NCBI GenBank assembly: GCA_947184155.2
Contig: CAMXCT020001555.1
Coordinates: forward strand, 25,861-89,860
Reading direction: 5' to 3'
Source of the DNA: Cladocopium goreaui
Lineage: Eukaryota > Sar > Dinophyceae > Suessiales > Symbiodiniaceae
Length of the DNA stretch: 64,000 bases
The first letter of the stretch is position 1. Every line of letters starts with the position of its first letter. Under the pieces are notes generated by a model that did no database searches, was not told the origin of the DNA, and worked only from the letters and a program-made list of their open reading frames with translations. Shown here in pieces: positions 46,319 through 57,960 of this stretch. The translations under genes and the position numbers were made by a program.

Positions 46319-46405
46319 GGTGGAAGGCCCGCTCATCTACCCTGGAGAAGATGGAGAGAGAGATGCTATGGACTGCCAGCGGCTGGCAGCAAGTCATGGC
46401 ACCTC
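46319..46405 (+). CDS. Actin-related gene, exon with MExxxW helix
   Basis: CTGCAAG|GG acceptor, phase 1. It reads WKARSSTLEKMEREMLWTAS then GWQQVMAP, with a GT donor (CCTC|GTAGGA). Spacing from ME to the TEP of the next exon is 28 residues, against 26 in actin. A competing frame (PLIYPGEDGERDAMD) is also open. Confidence 0.4.
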
Positions 46406-47094
46406 GTAGGAAATGGGGACCGACATGTTGATTTTTTCTGCAGTGGGGATGACAGTTGAATTTCTATGGGTATAGGTATAACCATGTACCTATATGTATA
46501 AAACTTAGCCGTTGGATTTTAACCCCTACACTTGGGACCAAATCCACTTCTAAGTGGAACCGCCCAAGGATCAACTTGTTCCAGCAGCTGTTGAAGATCT
46601 CGGGAGCTGTTTGTTTAAACAAAGAGCCGTCTCGAAAAGGGTGCCAGCGAACATGTCTTTTAAACTCCTCATGGGCCTTGGACGGTGAAGATATCCCTCT
46701 GAAATTGGATTTAATTGGACGATTTATATAACCGCAAGGTTTCACAACTTCGGCCATTTGATGATGCAGTGGAGAAAACATCTCCAGGGTCCAGTCCATG
46801 GGTCCGCCAAAGCATGCAGGGGCATTGTTGGGATCTTGCTGGCTCCCTAATTATTTGGGTGGCACATCATGTAAACCAAGGTGAATGACTTGAAGCTGGA
46901 TCTGGATCACAAGAAATGCGCATTCTTGCGACCCAGCTTCGAAGACCGAGAGAGGATTTATGGACTTTAAAACTGGCTCCACTAGGAATCCCCAACATGA
47001 GTCTCCGGAACTTGGTTTTAACAAGTTTCCCTAAGTTTCCTAGTGCAAATCCATAAATCTTACATTTCTTCTTGCTTAATTTCAGAGGATAGAG

Positions 47095-47224
47095 GTTGCC
47101 CTGGCACGGTCACAGCCACGGAACCCAGGATCTTGGAGCCAGTCATGGGCGTCGCCAGTGCCACGCGCCGGAAAGAGATTTCGAAGTCGCTCAACGAGCT
47201 GGGAAGCTTGGAGCAGGGACGGGT
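47095..47224 (+). CDS. Actin-related gene, exon with TEP motif
   Basis: ATAGAG|GT acceptor, phase 1. It reads CPGTVTATEPRILEPVMGVA then SATRRKEISKSLNELGSLEQ. TEP followed by an R-x-K-I-x-x-x-x-x-E helix is the actin LLTEAPLNP-REK segment. The GT donor (GGGT|GTTTTG) gives phase 2. I first considered elongation factor G (LEPVM); context favours actin. Confidence 0.5.
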
Positions 47225-47326
47225 GTTTTGAATTTTGCGGTGTATCAGCCAACAGCAATGAGAAAATTAATGATCAAACATGATCAAACATTATATTGTA
47301 TGTAGACAAGTTCACGCATGACTGAT

Positions 47327-47337
47327 GTATGTGTATG

Positions 47338-47371
<34 letters not shown>

Positions 47372-47490
47372 CACACTATATATATACATATATATGTATA
47401 TATATACATATATATGTATATATATATACACATATATATATATACATATATATATATATACATGCATATCTCTGTATATATATATATAAT
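47327..47490. repeat. TATA/TACA microsatellite field
   Basis: Uninterrupted TA, TATG and TACA dinucleotide-type repeats between two exons of the actin-related gene. Open frames over it on both strands are low-complexity artefacts. Confidence 0.9.
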
Positions 47491-47894
47491 GTATATGTCG
47501 CAGTACCATATAGACACAGTAACCACAGAGTACCTGGAAGGAACACCCGAGCAGGCTTACTAACCATAGAGGGGGCACAATGTGCCTTCTTGCCTTCGGC
47601 CTGATGTTTGAGAGCGTAGGTACGGCTGCCCAACCTGACGCAACTGCGTATGACAAACACAGTTGAAGCGACGCAACAGACATGTCCGATGTTTTGAACC
47701 CCCCAACAAATTGACCGAATCAGTTTTGTGAGAACTCAATTTGATGGATACCTATTACCTATTATTGGAATTGATTGGATAGGTTCGCCTTAGGGCCTTC
47801 AAAGAAACAGTTGGATTCTTGTGATCGGGACAGGATCACCATCTTATTTTTGTAGGGTCCATCCTGTGTCCACAGGATGAAATGCTGGGGTGAG

Positions 47895-47996
47895 GTTCCA
47901 GCCCCAACCGGCGTTGGCCTTAGGAGTCGCAGCCATCGGATTTGCATCCTCGTTGACGATGCTCGCGGCAGGCATCCCCACCACCACATGGGAGAG
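47895..47996 (+). CDS. Actin-related gene, exon before the second phosphate loop
   Basis: GGTGAG|G acceptor, phase 2. It reads FQPQPALALGVAAIGFASSL then TMLAAGIPTTTWE, with a GT donor (GAGAG|GTGGTG). It corresponds to actin F-x-x-P-A-x-x-x-x-x-x-A-V-L-S-L-Y-A-S-G. Confidence 0.5.
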
Positions 47997-48832
47997 GTGG
48001 TGTCTAGGCCATTACAGTTGCATGGGAAATATAACGGCTTTCAGGGTCCCAATATGGCCCAGTGAACATCTGGACCACAATCATGAATGAACGTCCATAT
48101 GGACGCATCATGTAAATATAAATTGTGTTGTGTGTGAATATCGTTGTTTTCATTCACTCACTCGCACAAAAGGGGGTTCTGCAGCTTCTCGCCATGTTTC
48201 AAATGAGTTGCTCATGAATTTTCTAGGTGCACAAATTAAACCCGCTGAGCACTTAAGTGTTGCCCTCACAGGGCCAGGGTGTCAATTCAGTTGCAGAAAC
48301 GCCAGCCGGCCCCTCTATGCAGGTGCAGGCGCAGGCGCACGGGCAGGGCCTCCAGGGCCACTTGGCCGGGAAGATCATAGAAATCATAGAATCATCCAAC
48401 CGTCTTTGGTGCAAGCGCAAAGTGACCCCGTCCCCGGGTTTGAAAATAGAAGTGAAGCACTTCAATATATGGGTTTCAATATAGTTTAACAAGAAATGTG
48501 ACGTATTTATGTATACATATATATATAAATATGTAACATGTGATTTGAAATATTCACAAACTTGGGTGGGGCCAAAATAAATCAAAGACTCGAAACCAGG
48601 ATTCTCAGCTGGAAGAAGATTAACAATGCGATCATAGATGGTTGGTGTTTTTTAATGGAATTCTTTATACAAGCCGGCTTGGGACGAAGCTAGTCACCCG
48701 TTTTCTATGTTATATACATTCAGGTGTTTCTTTGTCATTCTTTGTCCATGTTTCTTGTGTTTGATGACCCAAGCCATCTGTGAAGAGCCGCCCTGCAAAG
48801 CTCATGTCAAACGTGGTCTCGCAACTGCCGAG

Positions 48833-48971
48833 GAGAAGTGGGATGTGCATCGATGCTGGCCCCAATTCTGCAATCTTTGCGCCAGTTTTTGAGGCACGGG
48901 ACACGGTGTGTAGAGAGGATGCTTTGCCATGCTCTGCCGCTGCCATTGATGCATCTGAATGCAGTGTCAGA
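48833..48971 (+). CDS. Actin-related gene, exon with second phosphate loop
   Basis: TGCCGAG|G acceptor, phase 2. It reads RSGMCIDAGPNSAIFAPVFE then ARDTVCREDALPCSAAAIDA. It aligns with actin TGIVLDSGDG-x-T-x-x-x-PVYEGYALPHA. The metal-binding Asp (IDAG) is present; the following Gly-Asp is replaced by Pro-Asn, so nucleotide hydrolysis may be impaired. The 3' end is uncertain. Confidence 0.6.
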
Positions 48972-49243
48972 GTGAAGGGCAAGGCTTCCGTTTGCTGTCA
49001 TTCTGCGCCATGCTGGTTTGGGTTTCTTTTACGTGATCTTACATGATCTTACTCTGTTGCCGAAGTTGATTGCATGGAAGCTCCAGCATGGCTGGATGTG
49101 ATACAGGCAATGAGTCACGCCCACAACGAGTCAGACATGATTGCCACCCAAAATGGTGTTGTAGTATAAAACACCCATGAGTTGGAATATAACCCCTACA
49201 ACTATCTATAACTATGGTTATTTGGTTTCTATAACTTGTACAG

Positions 49244-49289
49244 ACCTGTGAGTGAGATGTTGCTGAGCAGACACGGGTTCCCTCCGCAG
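49244..49289 (+). CDS. Actin-related gene, tentative exon
   Basis: It reads PVSEMLLSRHGFPPQ after GTACAG|A. It resembles the actin helix L-x-x-Y-L-x-x-I-L-x-x-R-G, but phase with the previous exon is not fixed and the boundaries are weak. A second weak candidate, at about 49912-49972, reads GRQTQMIRDPLQDPPLKQ. Confidence 0.22.
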
Positions 49290-50536
49290 CCCTTGTATTG
49301 CCACAAATGTGGGTACAAAACATGTAGGCAGTCGCATTGATATTGTACTCCGGGAAATTCCATGCGCAGGGCTTTTCCTTACTGTACTTGTACCATGCTA
49401 AGATGTAGAAGCGGGTGTGCTGGTTTCAGTTGTGTCTTTTCCATTCATACTTACTGAGATGGTTGTGCCCCTACTTGGGCTGTATTTTTTGGCGTCCAGT
49501 GCTCAACCAACCAGGCCAAAAGGGGTGGAGCACCCATCGAGTGGATGGTTGCTGAGTGTAACTGCCAGTGCTGCTGGCCATTTACATGCCCAGTTTTTTT
49601 TGGTGGTGAAATTCGTGTAAAACCACAATTCATAATTCTTTGCTTCTGAAATCAACATTGACTCCAAGTAGTTCCCACTTCAAACTCCTCATGTTCAGTC
49701 AACCCCCTCCCCATTTTTCACAAATCAATCGAATTTCTCCTGGTCGTATATCCCCATGCTATCCCGATGTCGCTCCCTTGGTACTCGATCCTGACCGGTT
49801 TTCAAACATCCAGCCATTGCTGGATTCAGCCACTTCATGGTTTGTGCCATAGGGCTTTTTGCTGACTGATGCCATGATCCAAATAGATCTGGCTGCTGGC
49901 ACAGCTGGAGAGGAGGCCGCCAGACCCAGATGATCCGGGATCCCCTACAAGACCCGCCACTGAAGCAGGATTTCTGATGTTTGTAATTTGTAAGCATGGG
50001 GAAGGGACCTGCCTTCTTCAGATCTGCGTTTATTGTTTCAAGGTTTGGAGGTTGGAAGATCACTCTCCTAGTTGAAATCACCATGTTGGGGCGATCGCAA
50101 AGTAACCCAGAAACTGGACATCCCCATTTCAGAACATTGTCCGGGTATTTGAAGCCCATGATGCAGCCTCTAGATGCTCTAGGTAGTTGTCCGGTGGGGA
50201 TTTTTAGGCCAGGTTCTCATTCAGGGAACCCTTGCCATCGAAGTATTGAAGGGAATCCCTGTATAATAGAGCTGAAAGTGGACTTTGAAGTTGATCATTA
50301 GGTAGTGCCGTATAATTACAAAAGAAAAACGATGTTGGCTCAGGTTGGCTGGCGGACTGGTAATTGATGGTATTGGGATGTAGTGGGTACATGGTTGGAA
50401 ACCTTAACAAAACATCGCTTCTGAAGGGAACGCAAAATTCATACAGCTATACGGGGCCAGAACCCAAGAATTAAAACATGTGTCGATCGTAGATATGAGT
50501 TTGCAACAAAAATCGGCGCCTGCCTATCACCCCCAG

Positions 50537-50678
50537 GGAATTCCTGCGGAGCCTTTTGAAAGTGAGCCACTGGGGCAGGCATTGGCAAGGACCCTTGAAC
50601 AGAGCCTGGCACGATGCCCCATCGATGCACGACGTCGTGTTCGAAGGCAGCCACATGGCGATGGGCTCATAGTGAACG
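50537..50678 (+). CDS. Actin-related gene, exon with CPIDARRR helix
   Basis: CCCCAG|GGA acceptor, phase 0. It reads GIPAEPFESEPLGQALARTL then EQSLARCPIDARRRVRRQPH and GDGLIVN. It matches actin-family G-x-x-x-x-x-x-x-S-I-x-x-C-x-x-D-x-R-x-x-L-x-x-N-x-x-x-x-G-G. The GA donor (AACG|GAGGGC) restores NGG with the next exon. Confidence 0.6.
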
Positions 50679-51727
50679 GAGGGCGCATTAGTTTTTCAAG
50701 CTTAAAGCCTACATAATCGTCTTTGGTGTGTTATGTGCTCGCTTCTACTGTACTGTACTTGTAGTAACTGCAGGCAAGTCGCATTTCTTGGCCACCATGT
50801 TTCGCAAAAACCATTAAAGTTCCTTCACCCCCCCAAACGTCAACTCAGGCACCAGTGAAGCCCAAAACAATAGATAGCAGATGGTGGTATAAAAATCGTT
50901 AAAAATCCGGGAATGAGTCAGGTATATTTCAGTGGTATGGGATGGAATTGGCATGGTGGCCAGTTGAATCAGGAAAATGGTGATGAATCATTGGTTGTGG
51001 GGGTATCCCATGCTTGGACAAACCTAAATATGTGAGAAGGTTCTCTTGAGTGGCACTACCTGTGTTTCACCCCATGAGGAAGGATGAGTCCACATCATGT
51101 TCAAGGAAGGTTGGAACCACAGCAGCACCATATGATTAAGTTACGTAAAATGAACATAATAGTACAGTAGAAATCACCATCAAGGTATTCCTCATCACAC
51201 CAGACCATGTTTGAGGTTTCTCCAAACCACCTGAGCAGCAATTTCTTTTCACATGAAAGGATTTCTACATACGACACTTGAACTTTGTTTTGCCCCGCGT
51301 AGCTATGCAGTGTAGGCTTTGCGTGGGAGTATCGCAGGCGAACAATAGAATAACCAATTTGTCTACATATTTATGATGTTATAATCTATTTGTTGCAAAT
51401 ACACCAAGTACATCAAGTTATGAGTTTGTGCGTTTTTTGGAGGCGTATTGGCACGAGCAGAGAGACAGGAATTGCAGCAAGCGAAGCAAGTGCATGTCAA
51501 AGTGTCACGTAGTTTGCGGCTTGTCTCTTTGCATGTTGCATTCCTATTCGAGACTATGACCTGGACTTTACACATATTTTTGAGGCTGCTGAAGAACAGC
51601 AAATTGCCCGACTGGTGGGAGTGAAGGATGCTATATATTGATTCTGATGTTTTATAAATATAAATATATACATATATATACAGTATATGTATGTATTTGT
51701 GTGTCTTCAAAGCCCTAGGCCTCAAAG

Positions 51728-51873
51728 GTGGGGATCTCAAACATAGGTCAAGTTTGGAACGCTCCCAGAGAAAGAGGCTGCCTTTTCTCCTGGATGCCAT
51801 GGCAGGAACATCATGGTGTACGGGGAAGACTCCCGGAATCCACGCTGGCAGCGCCTGGGTGAAGGACCCACGG
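51728..51873 (+). CDS. Actin-related gene, penultimate exon
   Basis: TCAAAG|GT acceptor, phase 1. It reads GDLKHRSSLERSQRKRLPFL then LDAMAGTSWCTGKTPGIHAG and SAWVKDPR. HAGSAWVKD may be the W-x-G-G-S-x-L-A region. The GT donor (CGG|GTGTGG) is phase 0; if not used, the frame runs to a stop at 51996. Confidence 0.45.
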
Positions 51874-52139
51874 GTGTGGATTCATCAAAGTACACCTAGA
51901 TTGTACCATAGTACTTGCTGCGACAGATGGAATGGGAATGTGCTACTGTACACCACGGTTTCCATTTTCCAAAAGCGGCTTGCTGTTTTGGGGTGAGTGT
52001 TCTGACACTGGAAAGACCGCAACTTAAGCCTGAATGGAAACAAATGCGGCCACGGGAGCCACAGCAAACCGATAGTAATTACCGCCGATTCCTGTATAAG
52101 TTAGATTCGCTGATGTACTGCATTGCATTTCATATGCAG

Positions 52140-52256
52140 GTTCCTTGCCGTGTACGCTGTCTGTTGCGCGGTGTATATTTTGATGGCAAAAAACATAAGC
52201 GACAAAGTCTGTTTCGAGATGGCTATATGTGCCTTCTATGTCTATGCCATACCTAA
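52140..52256 (+). CDS. Actin-related gene, possible last exon
   Basis: ATGCAG|GTT acceptor, phase 0. It reads VPCRVRCLLRGVYFDGKKHK then RQSLFRDGYMCLLCLCHT and TAA. It is basic and Cys-rich, unlike a standard actin C-terminus. It is included because of phase and an AG|G acceptor only. Confidence 0.3.
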   Translation, partial: VPCRVRCLLRGVYFDGKKHKRQSLFRDGYMCLLCLCHT

Positions 52257-52379
52257 ATAGGTATTGATATGCTCCCATCTATCTCGTGTGTTCCATGCCT
52301 TGTTTTTGGGCACGCATACGCACATACACGACACCATTGCATACAGTATATACATGCATAATCACCCACCCCTGTAAAA

Positions 52380-52840
52380 AGTACAAGAGAGGGGGGGGGG
52401 TACGCTCCCAAAAATGTACTTTTTACGTGTTTCTTCCTAGAGTTCCCCAGGGAAAAATTTTATACACCACGTAACGTTCGCGGGGGGGGTCTAAGATGGA
52501 TGGGGTGGACAAAGGCAGTTCGAACTCCCCCCCCCCTAGTTTGATACATTTTGCACATGTTTTGGAATTCCTGGGGTTCCTAGGGGTTTTAAACCCCTGA
52601 GCCTTTAAACTTTTTACGTACGTGTTGGACAACCATTCTGTGGGCATCCCCAGGATTCCTCAGTGTTCCATGAACCCTGAGGTTTATACATTTTACGTGC
52701 GTGTGTCTATTTTTCGATATTCATAAGTCAGCTGGAATTCACTGCCCCCCTAGTTTTATACTTTTCGTGTTTTTTCTAGACACCCAAGTTGCTGAACTGA
52801 AAAAAAACATGATTGATTTGCCGGCCGCCGTTTTTCCGAA
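52380..52840. repeat. G/C-run and TTTTTACGT-type repeat zone
   Basis: Contains G8-G10 and C10-C12 runs and repeated TTTTACGT / TTTATAC blocks. It forms the left border of the large repeat field. No coding signal. Confidence 0.6.
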
Positions 52841-55130
52841 AGCCTTTTTTGGCCACACCCCTCGCTTGTTGAGCCGAAAGAGCCGATCAGCATAAAGAAT
52901 ACAGGGTCTAAGACATACAAAACCAGAGCGCACAGAAAAAAACAAACTCGGAAAACACAAAATAATCAAAACTTGTCAAACTCCAGGTTTTGATTGATGT
53001 TGTTTGCCGTTTTTGTGTTTTTTTGTTTTTGTTGTTTTATATGGTGAATCTTGCGGGTTGCTTTTGGCGATTCTGTGTTTTGATTGTGTTTTTGTTTTTT
53101 GTTTTGTTCTTCATTTTTGCTGGAATCAACTTTCTCTGTTGAAGCCGGTGACACACTACAAGGGCAAATGAACGGAATTTTGCGTATCCAACCAAATCCA
53201 ACCAGGACCACATATTTTCGAAATGTATTCTAAGGAGGGGTGAGCCTGTCCCCCCCCCCTTTCATACATTTTCGAACTTTCTTTTTCTCTTGACCCAAAC
53301 AAATATGTAAGGTAGTATTTGTTTGTATACAAGGACATACAAAAGGATTTGATTGGATTTTGTGTGTATCCAACCATATCCAACCATATCCAGCCATGTC
53401 TAAAGTCTAATCTAAAGTCTAACCATATCGAACCCAGAAATTCAGAAAATGTATTCTAAGGAGGGGTGGGCCTGTCCCCCCTTCCTTTCATACATTTTTG
53501 ACTCTTCTTTTTCTTTCGAGCCGAAAATGACTGTAAGGAGTTTGTTTTGAACCTTTTTGTATACCAGGCTTTTGAGCCGAACAGCATAAAGAATATAGCG
53601 GTTTAAAAAATACAATACCAGAGCACACAGAAAGAAAACAAACTAGCAAAACACAAGATAATCAAAACTTGTCAGACTCCAGGTTTTGTTTGTTTTTTTT
53701 GTGGCTTTTGTTTTTTGTTTTTGTTGTTTTTTCTGGTGAATCTTGTCGGGTTGTTTTTGGCGATTCTGTGTTTTGATTGTGTGTCTGTTTTTTATGTTTT
53801 TCAATTTTTGCTGGAATCAACTTTCTCTGTTGAAACCGGTGTCACACTACAAGGGCAATTGAACGGAATTTTGCGTATCCAACCGAATCTAACCAGGACC
53901 ACATATTTTCGAAATGTATTCTAAGGAGGGGTGAGCCTGTCCCCCCCCCCCCTTTCATACATTTTCGAACTTTCTTTTTCTCTTGACCCAAACAAATATG
54001 TAAGGTAGTATTTGTTTGTATACAAGGACATACAAAAGGATTTGATTGGATTTTGTGTGTATCCAACCATATCCAACCATATCCAACCATGTCTAAAGTC
54101 TAAAAACATATCGAACCCAGAAACTCAGAAAATGTATTCTAAGGAGGGGTGGGCCTGTCCCCCCTTCCGTTCATACATTTTTGGCCAAAAATGACTGTAA
54201 GGAGTTTGTTTTGAACCTTTTTGTATACCAGGCTTTTGAGCCGAACAGCATAAAGAATATAATATAGGGGTTAAAAAAATACAATACCAGAGCACAGAGA
54301 AAGAAAACAAACTAGCAAAACACAAGATAATCAAAACTTGTCAGACTCCAGGTTTTGTTTGTTTTTTTTTTGTGGCTTTTGTTTTTTGTTTTTGTTGTTT
54401 TTTCTGGTGAATCTTGTCGGGTTGTTTTTGGCGATTCTGTGTTTTGATTGTGTGTCTGTTTTTTATGTTTTTCATTTTTTGCTGGAATCAACTTTCTCTG
54501 TTGAAGCCGGTGGCAGACTACAAGGGCAAATGAACGGAAGTCTGTGTGTATCCAACCAGATCTAACCAGGACCACATCTAATCATAATTAACCCAGAAAT
54601 GTATTCCAAGAAGGGGTGAGCCTGTCCCCATCCCCCTTTCATACCTTTTCGAACTTTCTTTTTCTCTTGATCCAAAAACATGTGTAAGGTAGTATTTGTT
54701 TGTACACAAGGAAATACAAAGGGATTTGATTGGATTTTGTGTGTATCCAACCATATCCAACCATATCCAGCCATGTCTAAAGTCTAATCTAAAGTCTAAC
54801 CATATCGAACCCAGAAATTCAGAAAATGTATTCTAAGGAGGGGTGGGCCTGTCCCCCCTTCCTTTCATACATTTTTGACTCTTCTTTTTCTCTCGAGCCA
54901 AAAATGACTGTAAGGAGTTTGTTTTGAACCTTTTTGTATACCAGGCTTTTGAGCCGAACAGCATAAAGAATATAGGGGTTTAAAAAATACAAAACCAGAG
55001 CACACAGAAAAAAAAACAAACTAGGAAAACACAAAATAATGAAGACTTGTCAAACTCCAGGTTTTGATGGTTTTCTTTTGGTGTTTTTGTTTTTTGCTTT
55101 TGTTGTTTTTTCTGGTGACTCTTCATTCAT
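52840..55130. repeat. About 690-bp tandem repeat, roughly three units
   Basis: The anchor AAATGTATTC(T/C)AAG occurs at 53221, 53912 and 54598, and a sister anchor at about 53447, 54131 and 54824, giving a period of 684-693 bp. Each unit holds two C-run plus TTTCATACATT elements, a (T/G)-rich stretch (GTTTTTTGTTTTTG) and the string TATCCAACCATATCCAACC. Partial units flank the array. Copies are highly similar. Minus-strand open frames here repeat with the unit and are not credible genes. Confidence 0.9.
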
Positions 55131-55549
55131 ACATTTTTGGCATCGTCAGAGCACTTATTTTCTATGAGGTCGGTCTTGTTTGCTACACAAGGACGTAAAA
55201 GGATTCTATTGGATCTTGTTCTTTTTTTGATGTGTGTGTGTCAAACCAAATCAAACCTTATCTAACCATATCCGACTATCACATTGCAGCCCTCAAATCG
55301 TTTTTGACATTATATAGAAGTATTTTATTAGAAGTATTTTGTTCTTTCAGAGATTTCCATGTAAGTTGATAACATCATCATATCTTACTATCACTTAGAA
55401 ACCGAGGCCTCGATAGACCTGTGCAGGGTATGCAGCTCAACTAATCTCAATTTGTACCGTGACAACAGCTGGAGAGAAAAGCAGCAGATTTTGATGGAAG
55501 TCGTCATGTCTGAAAAGTCGTTCGCATGATTTCTGCTTGAAGAAAATCA

Positions 55550-55845
55550 ACGGTGTCCCCCCTAGGTTTCATACATTTTAAGGTATCAGTCCCTCCCGCC
55601 AAAACAACACCCTCCCCCCCTACTTTCATACATTATAGAAAAATGAATAAGAGATGGCTGGGGCATCTACCCCCTAGGTTTCATACATTATTGAGTTAAT
55701 GTATGAAGGCCATGGGGGAACACCGTTCCCCCATGGGCTTCATACTTTTCACATGCAATATGTAAATTGACTTTTTCAAATCGACGGTGTCCCCCCCTAT
55801 GTTCATACATTACAAAAAATGTATGAAGGGGAGGGGGGGTGTACA
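55550..55845. repeat. Cluster of C-run/TTTCATACATT elements with two hairpins
   Basis: Four direct copies of C5-8 followed by TTTCATACATT, plus inverted copies. A 21-bp stem with one mismatch and a 3-base loop lies at 55701-55745, and a second stem (C-run, TTCATACATT / AATGTATGAA, G-run) at 55791-55840. Confidence 0.85.
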
Positions 55846-55861
55846 AAACCCCTGGGGAGGG

Positions 55862-56115
55862 TGATCATGCATATACTACATACATGATATACACGGTACA
55901 CATTACATACATACATTGCATTGCATTGCGTTACATACATGTCATAAATACTTACATCACACTACATACATGTACCTATACATTGCATTTCATAAATACG
56001 TACAGATACATACACATATACACACATGAATAAATAAAGACCTACCTATCTACCTACCTACCTACATATATACATACATAGACATAGACACATATACATA
56101 CACACTCAAAGTAAA
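55862..56115. repeat. TACA/CCTA microsatellite field
   Basis: Degenerate TACATACA, GCATT and CCTACCTA repeats. Beyond it, 56116-56930 is non-repetitive DNA rich in GTGTGAAAGAG-like strings, with no supported gene. Confidence 0.75.
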
Positions 56116-56934
56116 GGACCGGACAACCCCACAAGTCAACTTCTTCCAATAACAACAAACAGTGGTTGAAGCTGTACTGGGAAGGCGGGGAAGACAAAGG
56201 AGATGGTGGAGGACCGATAGTTGTAAAGAGTTGTGCGTGAAAGTGCTATGTGTGAAAGAGTTGCGCAAAAGTTGACGAAGGTGCGTGTAAAAAAGTTGCG
56301 TGCGAAAGTGCTGCATGTGGAATCATGTGGAAGGGAAAGAGTTTTGCGTTCAAGAGCAGTCAGTGGATGAGTTGTGTGTGAAAGATGTGTCATGAGGAAG
56401 AGATGTGAGTGCGTGTGTGTGTGTGAAAGAGATGTATGTCGAAGAAGTGTCTGTGAAAGGGCAAGGCAGAAATGTACGTAGAAGAGCCCTGTGCGACAGA
56501 AAAGGTGTGTGTGTGTGTGGGATGAGTAAGGGTGCGCCAAGACCATAGGAGCAGGTTCTTGGCAAAATTCCGTTTTGGCAGCAGGAGCAATGTCGACAGA
56601 CAGACTGTGCAAATCGTCATGGAAACCGACGGTCTGCAACAGATACCCGGCGGCTGCAGAAGGTTGCTTCTTCCGTTGCGTCTAAGCAACCATCTATAGG
56701 ACGTTGCGACAGCCACAGAGAAGTTCGGAGAAGTACCTGGCGGCAAAGCAACAATGTAATTATGCAATATATGACATTCATTCACAGTCAAAGACAAATG
56801 CGGTAACAAAGTTGCATGCAAGTGAGATACAATGACCTCAGAAAAATATGCAAGTTTGACCATGTGTGCAGAACCGAAACCTCAGGTCGGTCAGCGCTGC
56901 CGGATACGCAACTCGCAAAAGAAATGGACCGATC

Positions 56935-57960
56935 AAGGAAACCGAAGTCATGCGGGTAACCACTGCAACACACAAAGTGGCCGTCGATGGCACCAAGTGC
57001 CACGGGTTAAGTGACCATCGATGGCACAGAATGCCACGCGTCCCAGCCGCGGCGTCACACAGACCCATCAGAGCCAGCCCAGTCCTGTAAGTGCCACACC
57101 TGCCACACAAATTGACCTTTGGTGGCACCGAGCGCCATGCCTGCCACACAAAGTGACCATCGATGGCACCAGATGCCACGCGCGGCGTCACACAGACCAG
57201 GGCGCCACCAGAGCCAATCTATGCCAATCTAGTGCTGTAATTGCCACGCCACCGAGTGCCACACATGCCACACGAAGCGACCATCGATGGCAGCAGATGC
57301 CACGCCTGTCATGCCACGCTTGCCACGCAAAGAATCGCCGTCACACAGACCAAGGCGCACCACCAGAGCCAGCACAGAGCCATAAGTGCCACTGCCAGAC
57401 AAAGTGACCGTTGACGGCACCAAGCGCCATGCCTGCCACACAAAGATACCATCAATGGCACCAAATCCACGCCTGCCAGCGTGGTCACACAGATCAGGCG
57501 TGTCACCAGAGCCAACCCAGTGCCATAAGTGCCACCTGTCAAACAAAATGACCCCCGTCGATGGCACCAAGCGCCCACCGCTGCCAGAGAAAGTGGCACA
57601 AAGTGACCACCGATGGCACAGAATGCCACGCCTGCCACACAACAAGAGCTGCCGTCACGCAGACCAGCGCGCACCACCAGAGCCAACCACATAAAGTGAC
57701 CGTCGATGGCAGAAAGTGCCATGCGTGCCACACAATGGGACCATCGATGGCACCAAATGCCGCGCCTGCCACGGAAAAAAGAGCCGCGACGTCGCGTGCG
57801 CCACCAGAGCCAACCCAGTGCCGTCAGTGCCACACCTGCCACACAAACGCATCGTGGATGGCACCAAGAGGCCTGCCACACAAAGTGACCATCGATGGCA
57901 CCAAATCCCGCGCCTGCCACGCAAAAGGCACGTCGAATGCACCAAAGTTGTTAGTGAAAG
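56935..57960. repeat. Degenerate minisatellite, unit about 42 bp
   Basis: Many diverged copies of a unit built from GTGACCATCGATGGCACCA, then TGCCACGCCTGCCACACAAA, with an interspersed CACACAGACCAG-CGCCACCAGAGCCAA block. Because 42 is a multiple of three, several frames stay open on both strands (up to about 240 codons); these are treated as repeat artefacts. Confidence 0.85.

Larger units (their letters stand above)
45320..52256 (+). other. Gene 8: divergent actin-related protein (partial model)
   Basis: Several + strand exons match the order of actin-fold landmarks. A strand PPWLVLAIDCHAVGVALMG is followed by EKMEREMLWTASGWQQVMAP (compare the D-x-M-E-x-x-W helix), TVTATEPRI (LLTEP), RRKEISKSLNEL, then RSGMCIDAGPNSAIFAPVFE (the second phosphate loop, G-x-x-x-D-x-G), and finally LARCPIDARRR with LIVNGG (the adenosine loop, VGG). 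The protein is far from conventional actin and resembles nuclear or chromatin-type ARPs only in a general way. The central part of the fold (roughly 150 residues between the second phosphate loop and the CPIDARR helix) is largely unassigned. Whether gene 7 forms its N-terminal extension is undecided. Confidence 0.5.

Noticed and set aside
47095-47224. Elongation factor G domain V (EPRILEPVM ... RRKEISKSLNEL)
   Set aside because: The LEPVM string is suggestive, but the neighbouring exons carry actin-family motifs in the correct order and phase, and the TEP-R-x-K-E-I pattern fits the actin LLTEP-REK segment.
48276-48400. GC-rich segment open in all three + frames (PSMQVQAQAHGQGLQGHLAG in one)
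   Set aside because: It lies between two actin-related exons that already join in phase. No frame adds recognisable actin sequence, so it was left unassigned.
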